DNA of 32,731 nt from a virus. The first letter of the stretch is position 1. Each line of letters opens with the position of its first letter. The position numbers were made by a program, and so were the translations under genes. Of the stretch, positions 13,711-20,648 are shown one piece after another. The notes below the pieces were generated by a model that saw only the letters and a program-made list of their open reading frames with translations, was not told the DNA's origin and ran no database searches. The stretch lies in IMG/VR virus record IMGVR_UViG_3300050821_023536, positions 1-32,731 of that record, one strand, 5' to 3'.

Positions 13711-14376
13711 TTACCGAAGTCCCTCGATTCTCTTCCTCGCGATTTCGAAATAACGCCGCTCCTTCTCGAAGCCGACGAAGCGCCGGCCCGATCGGACGCA
13801 TGCCACCGCGGTCGTTCCCGAGCCCATGCAGCAGTCGAGAACCAGCGCGCCGGACCGAGTGTAGGTCCGAATCAGGTACTCGAACAGCGCGACCGGCTTC
13901 TGCGTCGGATGGAGCTTCTCCGGATCGCGGCCGAAATCGAGCACGCTGGCTGGATAGCCGGTGACCCGCTGTACAGTCGGCTTTTCGTGAGTCCCATAAT
14001 TCGCCGATTGCCGGTTGGATCGGAGTCTCCGAGCGCACGGCCTCAGTCCCTGCGGGAAATAGCGCGGCAGCCGCGGGCAGAACACGAGGATCGACTCATG
14101 CTTGCGCATCGGCATCCTCTTCGCGTTCAGATGGCCGGTGGCGTAGTCCTTGCGCCAGATCCATTCGTGCCGGAACCAGCGCGCGTTGGACATTACCAGC
14201 GCGCTCGTGAACGGCTGGCAGGCCGTAAGCACTACCGCCGCGCCCGGCTTGAGCACCCGCCGCCACGACTCCCATAACGACGCCAGGTCAATGCGCGAGT
14301 CCCATGAATTGTCGGTGCAGCCGTAAGGCAGATCGCAGAGCACCAGGTCGATGCTCCGGTCCTCCAACCGCCGCAT
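13711..14376 (-). CDS. DNA adenine methyltransferase, beta class, with a poly-C-disrupted start
   Basis: A 221-residue read from ATG 14376. Motif IV is DLPYG at about 15-19 (a DPPY variant), and the SAM-binding motif is LDCCMGSGTTAVACVRSG at about 180-197, the beta order typical of N6-adenine methyltransferases. The conserved block LHPTQKPVALFEYLIR precedes motif I. The normal N-terminus LHRGDCLAGMRRLEDRSIDL is only partly in this ORF. The missing residues lie in the same frame just upstream but have no start codon. An ATG at 14434, directly after the hub gene's TAA, would join it if the C run at 14419-14428 were nine long instead of ten (240 residues). So the full gene is off by one base, and the internal ATG may give a shorter, possibly inactive product. 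Confidence 0.88.
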   Translation of the reverse strand: MRRLEDRSIDLVLCDLPYGCTDNSWDSRIDLASLWESWRRVLKPGAAVVLTACQPFTSALVMSNARWFRHEWIWRKDYATGHLNAKRMPMRKHESILVFCPRLPRYFPQGLRPCARRLRSNRQSANYGTHEKPTVQRVTGYPASVLDFGRDPEKLHPTQKPVALFEYLIRTYTRSGALVLDCCMGSGTTAVACVRSGRRFVGFEKERRYFEIARKRIEGLR

Positions 14377-14418
14377 TCCCGCAAGACAGTCGCCGCGGTG
14401 AAGGGCCGGACAATTGCT

Positions 14419-14428
14419 GGGGGGGGGG
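14419..14428 (-). other. Ten-base homopolymer (poly-C on coding strand) at the methyltransferase 5' end
   Basis: G10 on the plus strand is C10 on the coding strand, starting six bases into the ORF that opens at ATG 14434. With C10 the ATG leads to a 48-codon dead end. With C9 it reads through into the methyltransferase. Runs of this length are prone to slipped-strand mispairing and transcriptional slippage, and also to sequencing error. Confidence 0.75.
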
Positions 14429-14434
14429 TATCAT

Positions 14435-17400
14435 TTAGCTGAAAATCACCGTCGCGGTGCTGCCCGGGTACGTCGTCCCAACCGCGGTGATGTTGACGAT
14501 CACGGCGGTATCCGCCCCGATCGTCGGAGTGCCGGTCGCTGAGCCGACCGTTTGCCCCGCCAGAATCGTCACCGTGAACAGCAGCGTCGCGCCCACGTAA
14601 ATCGTGAAGACCAGGTTGGCTCCGACCGGCGCCTGGCTGACCATAATCGTCACGCCTTGCGCGAGCGTCACCTCGGTCGGGTAGAACGCCGGCGGCCCGA
14701 GGTTGCTCCCGATCGCCAGCGTCCCCGGAATCACCAGCGTCATCCCGCCGGAGAGCGTGCCCGTCGCGCCGTAGATCCAGTCCTCGCGAAACGCCATGTC
14801 TCCCTCGGGAGACACTTTGCCGTTGACGTCCACCAGGAAGCTGCCGATCAGCACCGGCTGATCGATGTAATTCACCGTGTTCAGCGTCAGGCTCGAGGCC
14901 GTCGACGGGCTCAGTTGATTCACCACCGTCGTCGGAGCCGTGTTCTGCCAAGTCGGCCCTTCCACGATCCACACCGAGGTGTTGTCCATCAACAGCGCCG
15001 GTTGGAAACTGAGCCCCGTGGCCGTGTTGGCGGTGATGGTCGAGGGCAACTGGCCGCGGCCGGTCCCGGCGATCACCCTGATGAGGTTGCCGATCTCGGC
15101 ATTCACCGTCATGCCGGCATAGCCGACCGTGACGTTCTGGTTCGCCGCGTCGTCGACGGCGGTGACCAGAGTCGGAGTGCTGGTCAGATCGTCGGCCTTG
15201 AAGCGGATCACCAGCGCATCGCCGGCCAGCACGATGCCGGTGGGATCCCGATCCAGCGTCAGCGTGCCGGTGGTGTGATCGAACGCGGCTATGTTGAAGC
15301 TGGCGAACGGAGTGCTCCCGCTCGGCCGCCCGATGACGCTGCACGCGCGCCCGGTCCAGTTGACTGGTGAAGAGTGCGAGTCGATCAGCTCGGCGCTCAC
15401 TATCGTGTTGGTGGAGACGCTGGTCACGTCGACGCCGGCCGGCCCCGAATGCCGCAGCGGTTTCTCTTTGACGATCACCGTGGCGACGTTCGGATTCGGC
15501 ATGCCCCACCCCGATAGCGGAGCGTTCCCGGTGAAGGTGATCGACGTCGGCGTGTAGCTGTTGTTCGTGCCCGGCCCAGTCAACGAGCCGGTCTGCTGCG
15601 CGCAGATCGTGTCGTCATAGAGTGACGCAAAGATCACGTAGCCGCCGAGGTTGCCGACCGCCGGCCACTGGATGTTGCTCAGGACGATCTCATTCAGGTC
15701 GCTGCCGGCGGGCACGTTGACCAGCGCGATCACGGACGCCGGGCCCGGCAGTCCGTTGGTATCGGTGGCGCAGATAGAGATGCGCCACAGCGCTCCGCCG
15801 CCGGTGATCCAGCCCGAGCCGCCGCTGGTGTTCACCGCGACCTGCCCGATGACCGGCGCCGCGATGCCAGGGCTGCTGGCGTTTACCGGCAGCTTGCCGG
15901 TGCAGATCAGGTCGGCCTGGACGGTGCCGTCCTTGAGCTGTTGATAATTCTCGTTGATGTCGAATGTGTATTCGTAGGGGAACAGCGCGTCGGCCGCGTC
16001 GGCCTGCACCTGCCACGGCAGCCACACACTCAATGGCACGGGCCAGAACAGCGCGGGCAGAGGCAGCGGCAGCACATCCAGAGGCATCGGCCCGACGTCC
16101 AGGTTGTACATCGAATCGGTGACGGTCTGGAATCCGAACTCAACGCTCCAATCCTTGAAGACCTTCAGCGTCTGAATTCGGGCGTCCGCGGTGATCACCT
16201 GCCACGCGATGTTATTCCCGTTGCCCGGCGCTTCGGCGACGAACATCAAGAGCTCCGAGGTAAACGTGATCGGCGTCTGGATGCCTTCGATCAGCAGGAT
16301 TTTGTTGACCAGGCCGGGATCGTCCCACGAATCGCCGCTGACGAAGGTCAGGATTGTGCCGGAGACGTTGCACAGCCCGTGCATGCCGGGAATGCCGCTG
16401 CCGGGCATGCCCGCGACGCCGGGGTCGGTGATCGAGATCACCTTGCCGATGCCGCTGGTCAACCCCAGAAGAGTGGTGCGGAACGTGCCCTTGCGCAGGT
16501 TGCGCCACTCGCTGAAATTGACGCCGCCGATTTCCTCGCGCGTCTCGGTTGTGGCGATCTGCAACGCCTGCCCGAGCGTGCTGCATCCCACCAGGTGCGC
16601 CTGCGCGCTCAGCGGCGAATTGGGGCGGCCATAATAGGCCGCGTGCGTCTTGTCCACATAGACACCGGTGTTGGCCTGGAACTGATAGGCGACGTCGGCG
16701 TAGCTGATGGTCATCTGCTCGAAGCGGGCGTCGGCCGGCTCCAGGTGCAAACTCTGGTACAGCATGTTGCCGCGCGTGAAGGCGTCGGTGCTGCTGGCAT
16801 TGATCCGGATGCCGATATTCAGTACGCCGAACTCGAAGGTGGAATAGCCCAGGCAGCAGTGCAGGATCTCCTTCAGCCAGTCGCGGAAAGGCTTCTGAGT
16901 GGTGAGCGCGCCCTGAAATTGAAACTGGAGCTCCGTTCCGCTGCCGAGCGGCGGAGTCACCAGCGTGTCGCAGATCGCGGCCGAGGCCACCACGTCGGGT
17001 CCGACTGCGGCGGCGTACTGCGCGGCGATGGTCGAGCTGCTGTCGCCGATCCGCGGCGCCATCCCGATCGCGCGGAGATACGAGTTGACCGCGATCCAGA
17101 CCGGATTAATGAGACCGATCTGCCAGGTGGCGACGCCGCTCGAGTTCCAGGTGCGGCCGGGCATGCCTTGCGCGATCGGGACCGTCAGCGTGTGAGATAC
17201 CGGCGCGGTGGGATTGACGGTGTTCGGGGCGGGAATTGTGATCTGGACGAAAGAGATGCCCGCGGCATATGGTATTACGGGCAGGGAGGGGTCCGGGTAT
17301 TCGCCGAGGTTGATATCCACCAGCGCGAACGCATCCGGCCAGCCGGCATAGTAATTGTTCGCGGGCGAGCCGGAAGCCGCCGGATCCGGATCCGCGCCGG

Positions 17401-18940
17401 TAATCTGGCGGCAGCCTTTCGCCGAGCTACCGACCGCCGACTCATTCGATGAGCCCTGGTTCGCGATGGTCAATCCATACGGCCACACACCGTCCAGCAG
17501 TGGCGCGACTACGATGGAAAAGCCGTCGGCAGTCGTTTCCACTTCACCGGAGAAGCCTGGCGCAATCGTGAACGCTCCGATTGGCGCGCCGACGACGGCC
17601 AGCGCGTCCAGGTAGCCGGGGGCGCCGAGGCTTGTTCCGAGGAAGCCGCCTCCGTTGGCGGGCGTCTGGCGAATCGTCACGATCAGGCAGGTCGTGTAGA
17701 AGGCGTACAATGCGCTGGCCTGCTGATTGCACCAGATCTCGGGAATCGTATTGCCCCAGATGGTGTCGCTGATGATGGACGTGTCCGTCACTGTGTTGCG
17801 GCCGAAGTCCAGGAAGACGCCGCTGTTTGGATCCGCAACATTAGCGCTCTGCTGCACGGTCGGCAGTCCGCCGAACCATGGCGTCATGCCGTGCACCAGG
17901 CAGCCGTTGGTTCCGTTCCAGGTGAAGTCGCAACTCGTGGGATCGCCGCCGTTGGCGGTCACAGTAGCGGCGCTCGCGCCCGACGCCGCCCACGGACAGA
18001 ACTTGCCGTCGTTATACGTCTTCCAGCAGGTCCGGCTGGCGACGTTCGCGGGATACATCTGCATCACCGGGAACAGCCCGTCCGAGCAGTTCACCGGGAA
18101 CTTAGCGGTGCCGTCGCTTATGAACTGCTGGATGAATCCCAGCCAGAACTGCCACAGGATTCCGGTGTTGACGTGATAGAGGCAGAGGTCGATCGCGGTG
18201 TACTTGAGGTCGGTGTCGTTGGCCAGCGCAGCCATCACTCCGTCCGCGTTGCCGAAAACGAACTGGACGTTTTCCGCGGCGCCGTTGATGTTCTGCGAGA
18301 GCAGGACGTTGGTGCCGGGCTCGCCCATGTCCAGCACGCGCGGCAAATATAATTGACCGCCGACGGTGCACCTCCGGTCCGACAGATAGATGTCGGGCAC
18401 GGAGGTGTCGCGGACGCGAATATGGATCAGCGGGATGATCTGCTGGACCTGCGACAGCAGCGCCGCCGAGAGCGCGGAGGAGGGGAAGCGGGTGCAGGTG
18501 GAGGCGATCGAGTACTCGGGCGCGGTGGCCGGGTTGGGCACTTCGATCAGATTGAAGGTGACGACGCTGGAGCCGTTGGGCGACTCACTGACGGTGAGCG
18601 GCCGCGCCTCGAAGATGCAGGTGTATTGGACGAAGGTGCCGTCCGGCTGCGGCACGTTGTAGAGGAAGCTCTGGAAGCTGCCCTGCACCTCTTCGTAGAA
18701 GTTAAAGAGCGTGGCGCGCTGCGCGTAGTTGAGGAGCTGCGCGGGGAAGGGGAATTTGCGCGGGCCGACGCCGACCTCGAAGCGCTGCGTGGCCTTAGTG
18801 GCGAGCTCGCCGAAGCGATGGCTGATCACCGGCCACGGCCGCGCCATGCCGCACCCGAAGTCCGGCCGGATGGTCGAGGGCCACGTCAGTCCGGACGCGA
18901 CTGGAGCGGGGACGGTGATCCGCCCAATCGTGTCCGGCAT
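14435..18940 (-). CDS. Tail tip hub: fusion resembling lambda M, L and J
   Basis: A 1501-residue virion protein. Residues 1-140 resemble a distal tail (M-like) domain (FPFPAQLLNYAQRATLFNFY, VVTFNLIEV). Residues 150-350 resemble gpL/DUF2163 (HIRVRDTSVPDIYLSDRRCT), with four cysteines C305, C315, C337 and C347 (C-x9-C-x21-C-x9-C), like the Fe-S site of the gpL family. Residues ~600-1000 resemble the J hub (FRDWLKEILHCCLGYSTFEF, ISYADVAYQFQANTGVYVDK). The C-terminal ~450 residues are Thr/Ser/Gly-rich beta repeats, probably carbohydrate-binding or structural. In a siphophage tail it closes the tube and presents fibres. No ribosome-binding site is seen before ATG 18940. Its TAA abuts the ATG at 14434. 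Confidence 0.88.
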   Translation of the reverse strand: MPDTIGRITVPAPVASGLTWPSTIRPDFGCGMARPWPVISHRFGELATKATQRFEVGVGPRKFPFPAQLLNYAQRATLFNFYEEVQGSFQSFLYNVPQPDGTFVQYTCIFEARPLTVSESPNGSSVVTFNLIEVPNPATAPEYSIASTCTRFPSSALSAALLSQVQQIIPLIHIRVRDTSVPDIYLSDRRCTVGGQLYLPRVLDMGEPGTNVLLSQNINGAAENVQFVFGNADGVMAALANDTDLKYTAIDLCLYHVNTGILWQFWLGFIQQFISDGTAKFPVNCSDGLFPVMQMYPANVASRTCWKTYNDGKFCPWAASGASAATVTANGGDPTSCDFTWNGTNGCLVHGMTPWFGGLPTVQQSANVADPNSGVFLDFGRNTVTDTSIISDTIWGNTIPEIWCNQQASALYAFYTTCLIVTIRQTPANGGGFLGTSLGAPGYLDALAVVGAPIGAFTIAPGFSGEVETTADGFSIVVAPLLDGVWPYGLTIANQGSSNESAVGSSAKGCRQITGADPDPAASGSPANNYYAGWPDAFALVDINLGEYPDPSLPVIPYAAGISFVQITIPAPNTVNPTAPVSHTLTVPIAQGMPGRTWNSSGVATWQIGLINPVWIAVNSYLRAIGMAPRIGDSSSTIAAQYAAAVGPDVVASAAICDTLVTPPLGSGTELQFQFQGALTTQKPFRDWLKEILHCCLGYSTFEFGVLNIGIRINASSTDAFTRGNMLYQSLHLEPADARFEQMTISYADVAYQFQANTGVYVDKTHAAYYGRPNSPLSAQAHLVGCSTLGQALQIATTETREEIGGVNFSEWRNLRKGTFRTTLLGLTSGIGKVISITDPGVAGMPGSGIPGMHGLCNVSGTILTFVSGDSWDDPGLVNKILLIEGIQTPITFTSELLMFVAEAPGNGNNIAWQVITADARIQTLKVFKDWSVEFGFQTVTDSMYNLDVGPMPLDVLPLPLPALFWPVPLSVWLPWQVQADAADALFPYEYTFDINENYQQLKDGTVQADLICTGKLPVNASSPGIAAPVIGQVAVNTSGGSGWITGGGALWRISICATDTNGLPGPASVIALVNVPAGSDLNEIVLSNIQWPAVGNLGGYVIFASLYDDTICAQQTGSLTGPGTNNSYTPTSITFTGNAPLSGWGMPNPNVATVIVKEKPLRHSGPAGVDVTSVSTNTIVSAELIDSHSSPVNWTGRACSVIGRPSGSTPFASFNIAAFDHTTGTLTLDRDPTGIVLAGDALVIRFKADDLTSTPTLVTAVDDAANQNVTVGYAGMTVNAEIGNLIRVIAGTGRGQLPSTITANTATGLSFQPALLMDNTSVWIVEGPTWQNTAPTTVVNQLSPSTASSLTLNTVNYIDQPVLIGSFLVDVNGKVSPEGDMAFREDWIYGATGTLSGGMTLVIPGTLAIGSNLGPPAFYPTEVTLAQGVTIMVSQAPVGANLVFTIYVGATLLFTVTILAGQTVGSATGTPTIGADTAVIVNITAVGTTYPGSTATVIFS

Positions 18941-18967
18941 TGTTACGGTCTAAGTAGGGTCTAATTA
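18940..18967 (+). promoter_or_regulatory. Promoter-like element before a rightward small ORF
   Basis: TTGTTA (18940-18945), 16 bases, TAATTA (18962-18967), with the ATG of the 66-residue ORF six bases after the -10 hexamer. As at 12820-12848 this geometry suits a leaderless message. The element overlaps the start of the leftward hub gene. Confidence 0.4.
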
Positions 18968-18973
18968 GAGCGG

Positions 18974-19174
18974 ATGGAAACCGAAGAAGAGCAGCGCCGT
19001 TACGGCACGATCGCTGCCGGCCTCAAAGAACTCGACTGCTTTGTGCCGAACTTCTGCGCCCGGTTTCCGTATTCGTGCGGCTGCGGCGCTCTGATCCGCG
19101 CCCGGTGCACGACGCAAGAGGCCATGGACCTGCTGGCGGCCGGCCAGAAGCTCCCGATGCCCGCTAGCCCTTAA
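18974..19174 (+). CDS. Small Cys-rich protein, rightward in the late region
   Basis: A 66-residue ORF starting METEEEQRRYGTIAAGLKEL, with a Cys-rich middle (CFVPNFCARFPYSCGCG, then ARC) and a helical end. Five Cys in 25 residues suggest a metal site. It runs against the surrounding virion genes and fills a 230-base gap between the hub gene and a 34-residue gene; its stop overlaps that gene's stop. The realistic amino-acid composition (acidic start, aromatic-Cys cluster) and a promoter-like element support it, but the minus strand is also open here, so it remains uncertain. Confidence 0.5.
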   Translation: METEEEQRRYGTIAAGLKELDCFVPNFCARFPYSCGCGALIRARCTTQEAMDLLAAGQKLPMPASP

Positions 19175-19275
19175 GTTCTGGTGTTGGCGATCGCGTGGCA
19201 CCAGCGGCAGAACAGACAGCAGGTCGGGTTGCGGTGGCCGCACCGGCACGGCCACGAGTCCAGCTTGATTTTCAT
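19171..19275 (-). CDS. 34-residue zinc-knuckle peptide
   Basis: A 34-residue peptide from ATG 19275, which overlaps the stop of the upstream gene (TGATG). It begins MKIKLDSWPCRCGHRNPTCC and continues LFCRWCHAIANTRT. Six cysteines in CxC, CC and CxxC arrangement with HR suggest one compact zinc site. Overlap coupling and the ordered Cys pattern argue that it is a real gene. Role in the virion or assembly unknown. A longer frame upstream (to 19386) runs inside the neighbouring gene and is not used. Confidence 0.6.
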   Translation of the reverse strand: MKIKLDSWPCRCGHRNPTCCLFCRWCHAIANTRT

Positions 19276-19745
19276 CAGGAGAACGTCAGCGGCAGAAAGA
19301 GGATGTCCTCCGTCTGCCCGAGCAGCCAGATGGTGCCGTCGAGCTGCATGAAGCCGAGCTTCGGAATCGGGTACGCGATCACACAATTGTTGTTCTCGGA
19401 AAACGGATCGACGGTGATGCAGACGTTGCCGACCCTCCCGAAGACCGGCTCCGGATAGCTGTAGATGATCACGGTGCGCGGCAGGCTCGGATGTGTGTTC
19501 ATGATGAACAGGTAGTCCTTGTTGCCGGCGGTGAAATTGTTACCGACGAAAGGATTGGCCGCCTGCCAGAACACGTCCGGCCATTTGAACTGCATGCTGC
19601 CGCCCGACGGCGACGGGATATTCTGCTTGTTGAGCAGGATGCGGCCCTGGAAGTACCATGTGGCCTCCGTCACGGGCCGCGGCTGCCGCGCGAGCCCTCG
19701 CGCGCCGAGCCACGGCGTGGCCTGCACGACCCTGGTCAGCGACAT
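19275..19745 (-). CDS. Virion protein of unknown function
   Basis: A 156-residue protein, predicted almost all beta. Recognisable stretches are EATWYFQGRILLNKQNIPSP, GNKDYLFIMNTHPSLPRTVI and LDGTIWLLGQTEDILFLPLTF. No signal peptide or coiled coil. It lies among small tail genes between the fibre-like gene and the hub, three bases after the preceding stop, so it is probably a tail-tip or baseplate component. I do not recognise the family. Confidence 0.75.
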   Translation of the reverse strand: MSLTRVVQATPWLGARGLARQPRPVTEATWYFQGRILLNKQNIPSPSGGSMQFKWPDVFWQAANPFVGNNFTAGNKDYLFIMNTHPSLPRTVIIYSYPEPVFGRVGNVCITVDPFSENNNCVIAYPIPKLGFMQLDGTIWLLGQTEDILFLPLTFS

Positions 19746-19748
19746 GGA

Positions 19749-20204
19749 TTACTCTTCCCAGGTGACCGAGACGTTGTAGTCTTTGGCGGTCGGCCCGGTG
19801 ATCATCTGGATCCCGATTCCGATGACGGTGCCGGTGGAGAGGTTGCTCTCCGGCGCCGCATCTTCCAACGGCGGCTGCCAGATGGCGGTGCTGCTCATGT
19901 TCAGCGGGATCTCGATCGGATCGCCAGTCTGATACGTCGGCTCGCCGGTGTGGTTGATCACCGCGGTGACCGAGGGCGCGCCGTTGCTCTTGTTGAGAGC
20001 GAAGGTGACGCCGGCGGTCCCGGTACCGGCCGCCGTGATGAAGCGGATCGCGAAGAGCGCCGACGTGGCGGTCGGCGTCGCGTCCGAGCAGCCGATGATG
20101 ACTTGCAGCAGCTTCGGCTTCCGCGCGCTGGTCGCATACAACGCGAGCAGCGTGAAGGGGACGCCCGACGCGGTCAACTGCCCTGAGGAACAACTTGCTT
20201 TCAT
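19749..20204 (-). CDS. Virion protein of unknown function
   Basis: A 151-residue beta-rich protein from ATG 20204, with AGGAG seven bases upstream. It contains FTLLALYATSARKPKLLQVI followed by ATSALFAIRFITAAGTG and ends in YNVSVTWEE. The repeated 'small residue plus beta strand' look is typical of minor tail or decoration proteins. It is followed after three bases by the 156-residue gene. No function assigned. Confidence 0.75.
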   Translation of the reverse strand: MKASCSSGQLTASGVPFTLLALYATSARKPKLLQVIIGCSDATPTATSALFAIRFITAAGTGTAGVTFALNKSNGAPSVTAVINHTGEPTYQTGDPIEIPLNMSSTAIWQPPLEDAAPESNLSTGTVIGIGIQMITGPTAKDYNVSVTWEE

Positions 20205-20212
20205 ATAGTCTC

Positions 20213-20641
20213 CTAATCGATCTCTGCGAGCCCGAGCGGCACGTCGGTGCGCGGCAGCCCGATGGTCTCCGACCAGTTGCCGAGGAACACCACGGTGTGC
20301 CGCCCTTCCGTCGCCGCGCCGGTGGGGTCGTAGTTCGAGCCGATCGGCTCGCCCGCCCCGGCCTCGAACGGGTTATACCAATAGAACGGCGCCAGGCCGC
20401 CCAACTGGCCCTCGAAGAACTCGCGCAACTGGATCGCGACCGGCCCCGACAGTTTCTGCGCCAGCTTCCAGGTGCGGATCGAACCTGGCTCATTGACGCC
20501 GTCGGTGATCAGCCCGAGCTCGGGTGTGCCGTCGTGATACGTGTTCGAGAGCAGCGGGAAGATGCGGCTCTCCGAAAACAGCGTGCACAAATTCTGCGGC
20601 ATGACCGCCGTGGCCACCGCCGCCGCGAGATTTCCGGGCAT
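20213..20641 (-). CDS. Tail protein, DUF2460-like
   Basis: A 142-residue protein. The central block ESRIFPLLSNTYHDGTPELG, DGVNEPGSIRTWKLAQKLSG, then LREFFEGQLGGLAPFYWYNP resembles minor tail proteins of the DUF2460 or distal-tail kind, where a loop of 'RTWxLAxxL' is followed by a 'G-x-x-PFYFxNP' strand. The N-terminal ~20 residues are Ala-rich. No ribosome-binding site is seen before ATG 20641, seven bases after the stop of the fibre-like gene. Probably part of the tail tip. The family assignment is by pattern and moderate. Confidence 0.7.
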   Translation of the reverse strand: MPGNLAAAVATAVMPQNLCTLFSESRIFPLLSNTYHDGTPELGLITDGVNEPGSIRTWKLAQKLSGPVAIQLREFFEGQLGGLAPFYWYNPFEAGAGEPIGSNYDPTGAATEGRHTVVFLGNWSETIGLPRTDVPLGLAEID

Positions 20642-20648
20642 CGAGTGC

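Noticed and set aside
14232-15509. 425-residue minus-strand frame
   Set aside because: Shadow of the tail hub gene in another frame (repetitive D/R/G/H composition); it crosses the hub stop only by chance.
15941-17452. 503-residue plus-strand frame
   Set aside because: Antisense to the tail hub; biased Arg/Asp/Gly composition and no domain.
18340-18360. Second copy of TATAATTGACC-like sequence near 18350
   Set aside because: It lies inside the hub coding region, is not palindromic, and matches only part of the palindrome at 12782-12797.
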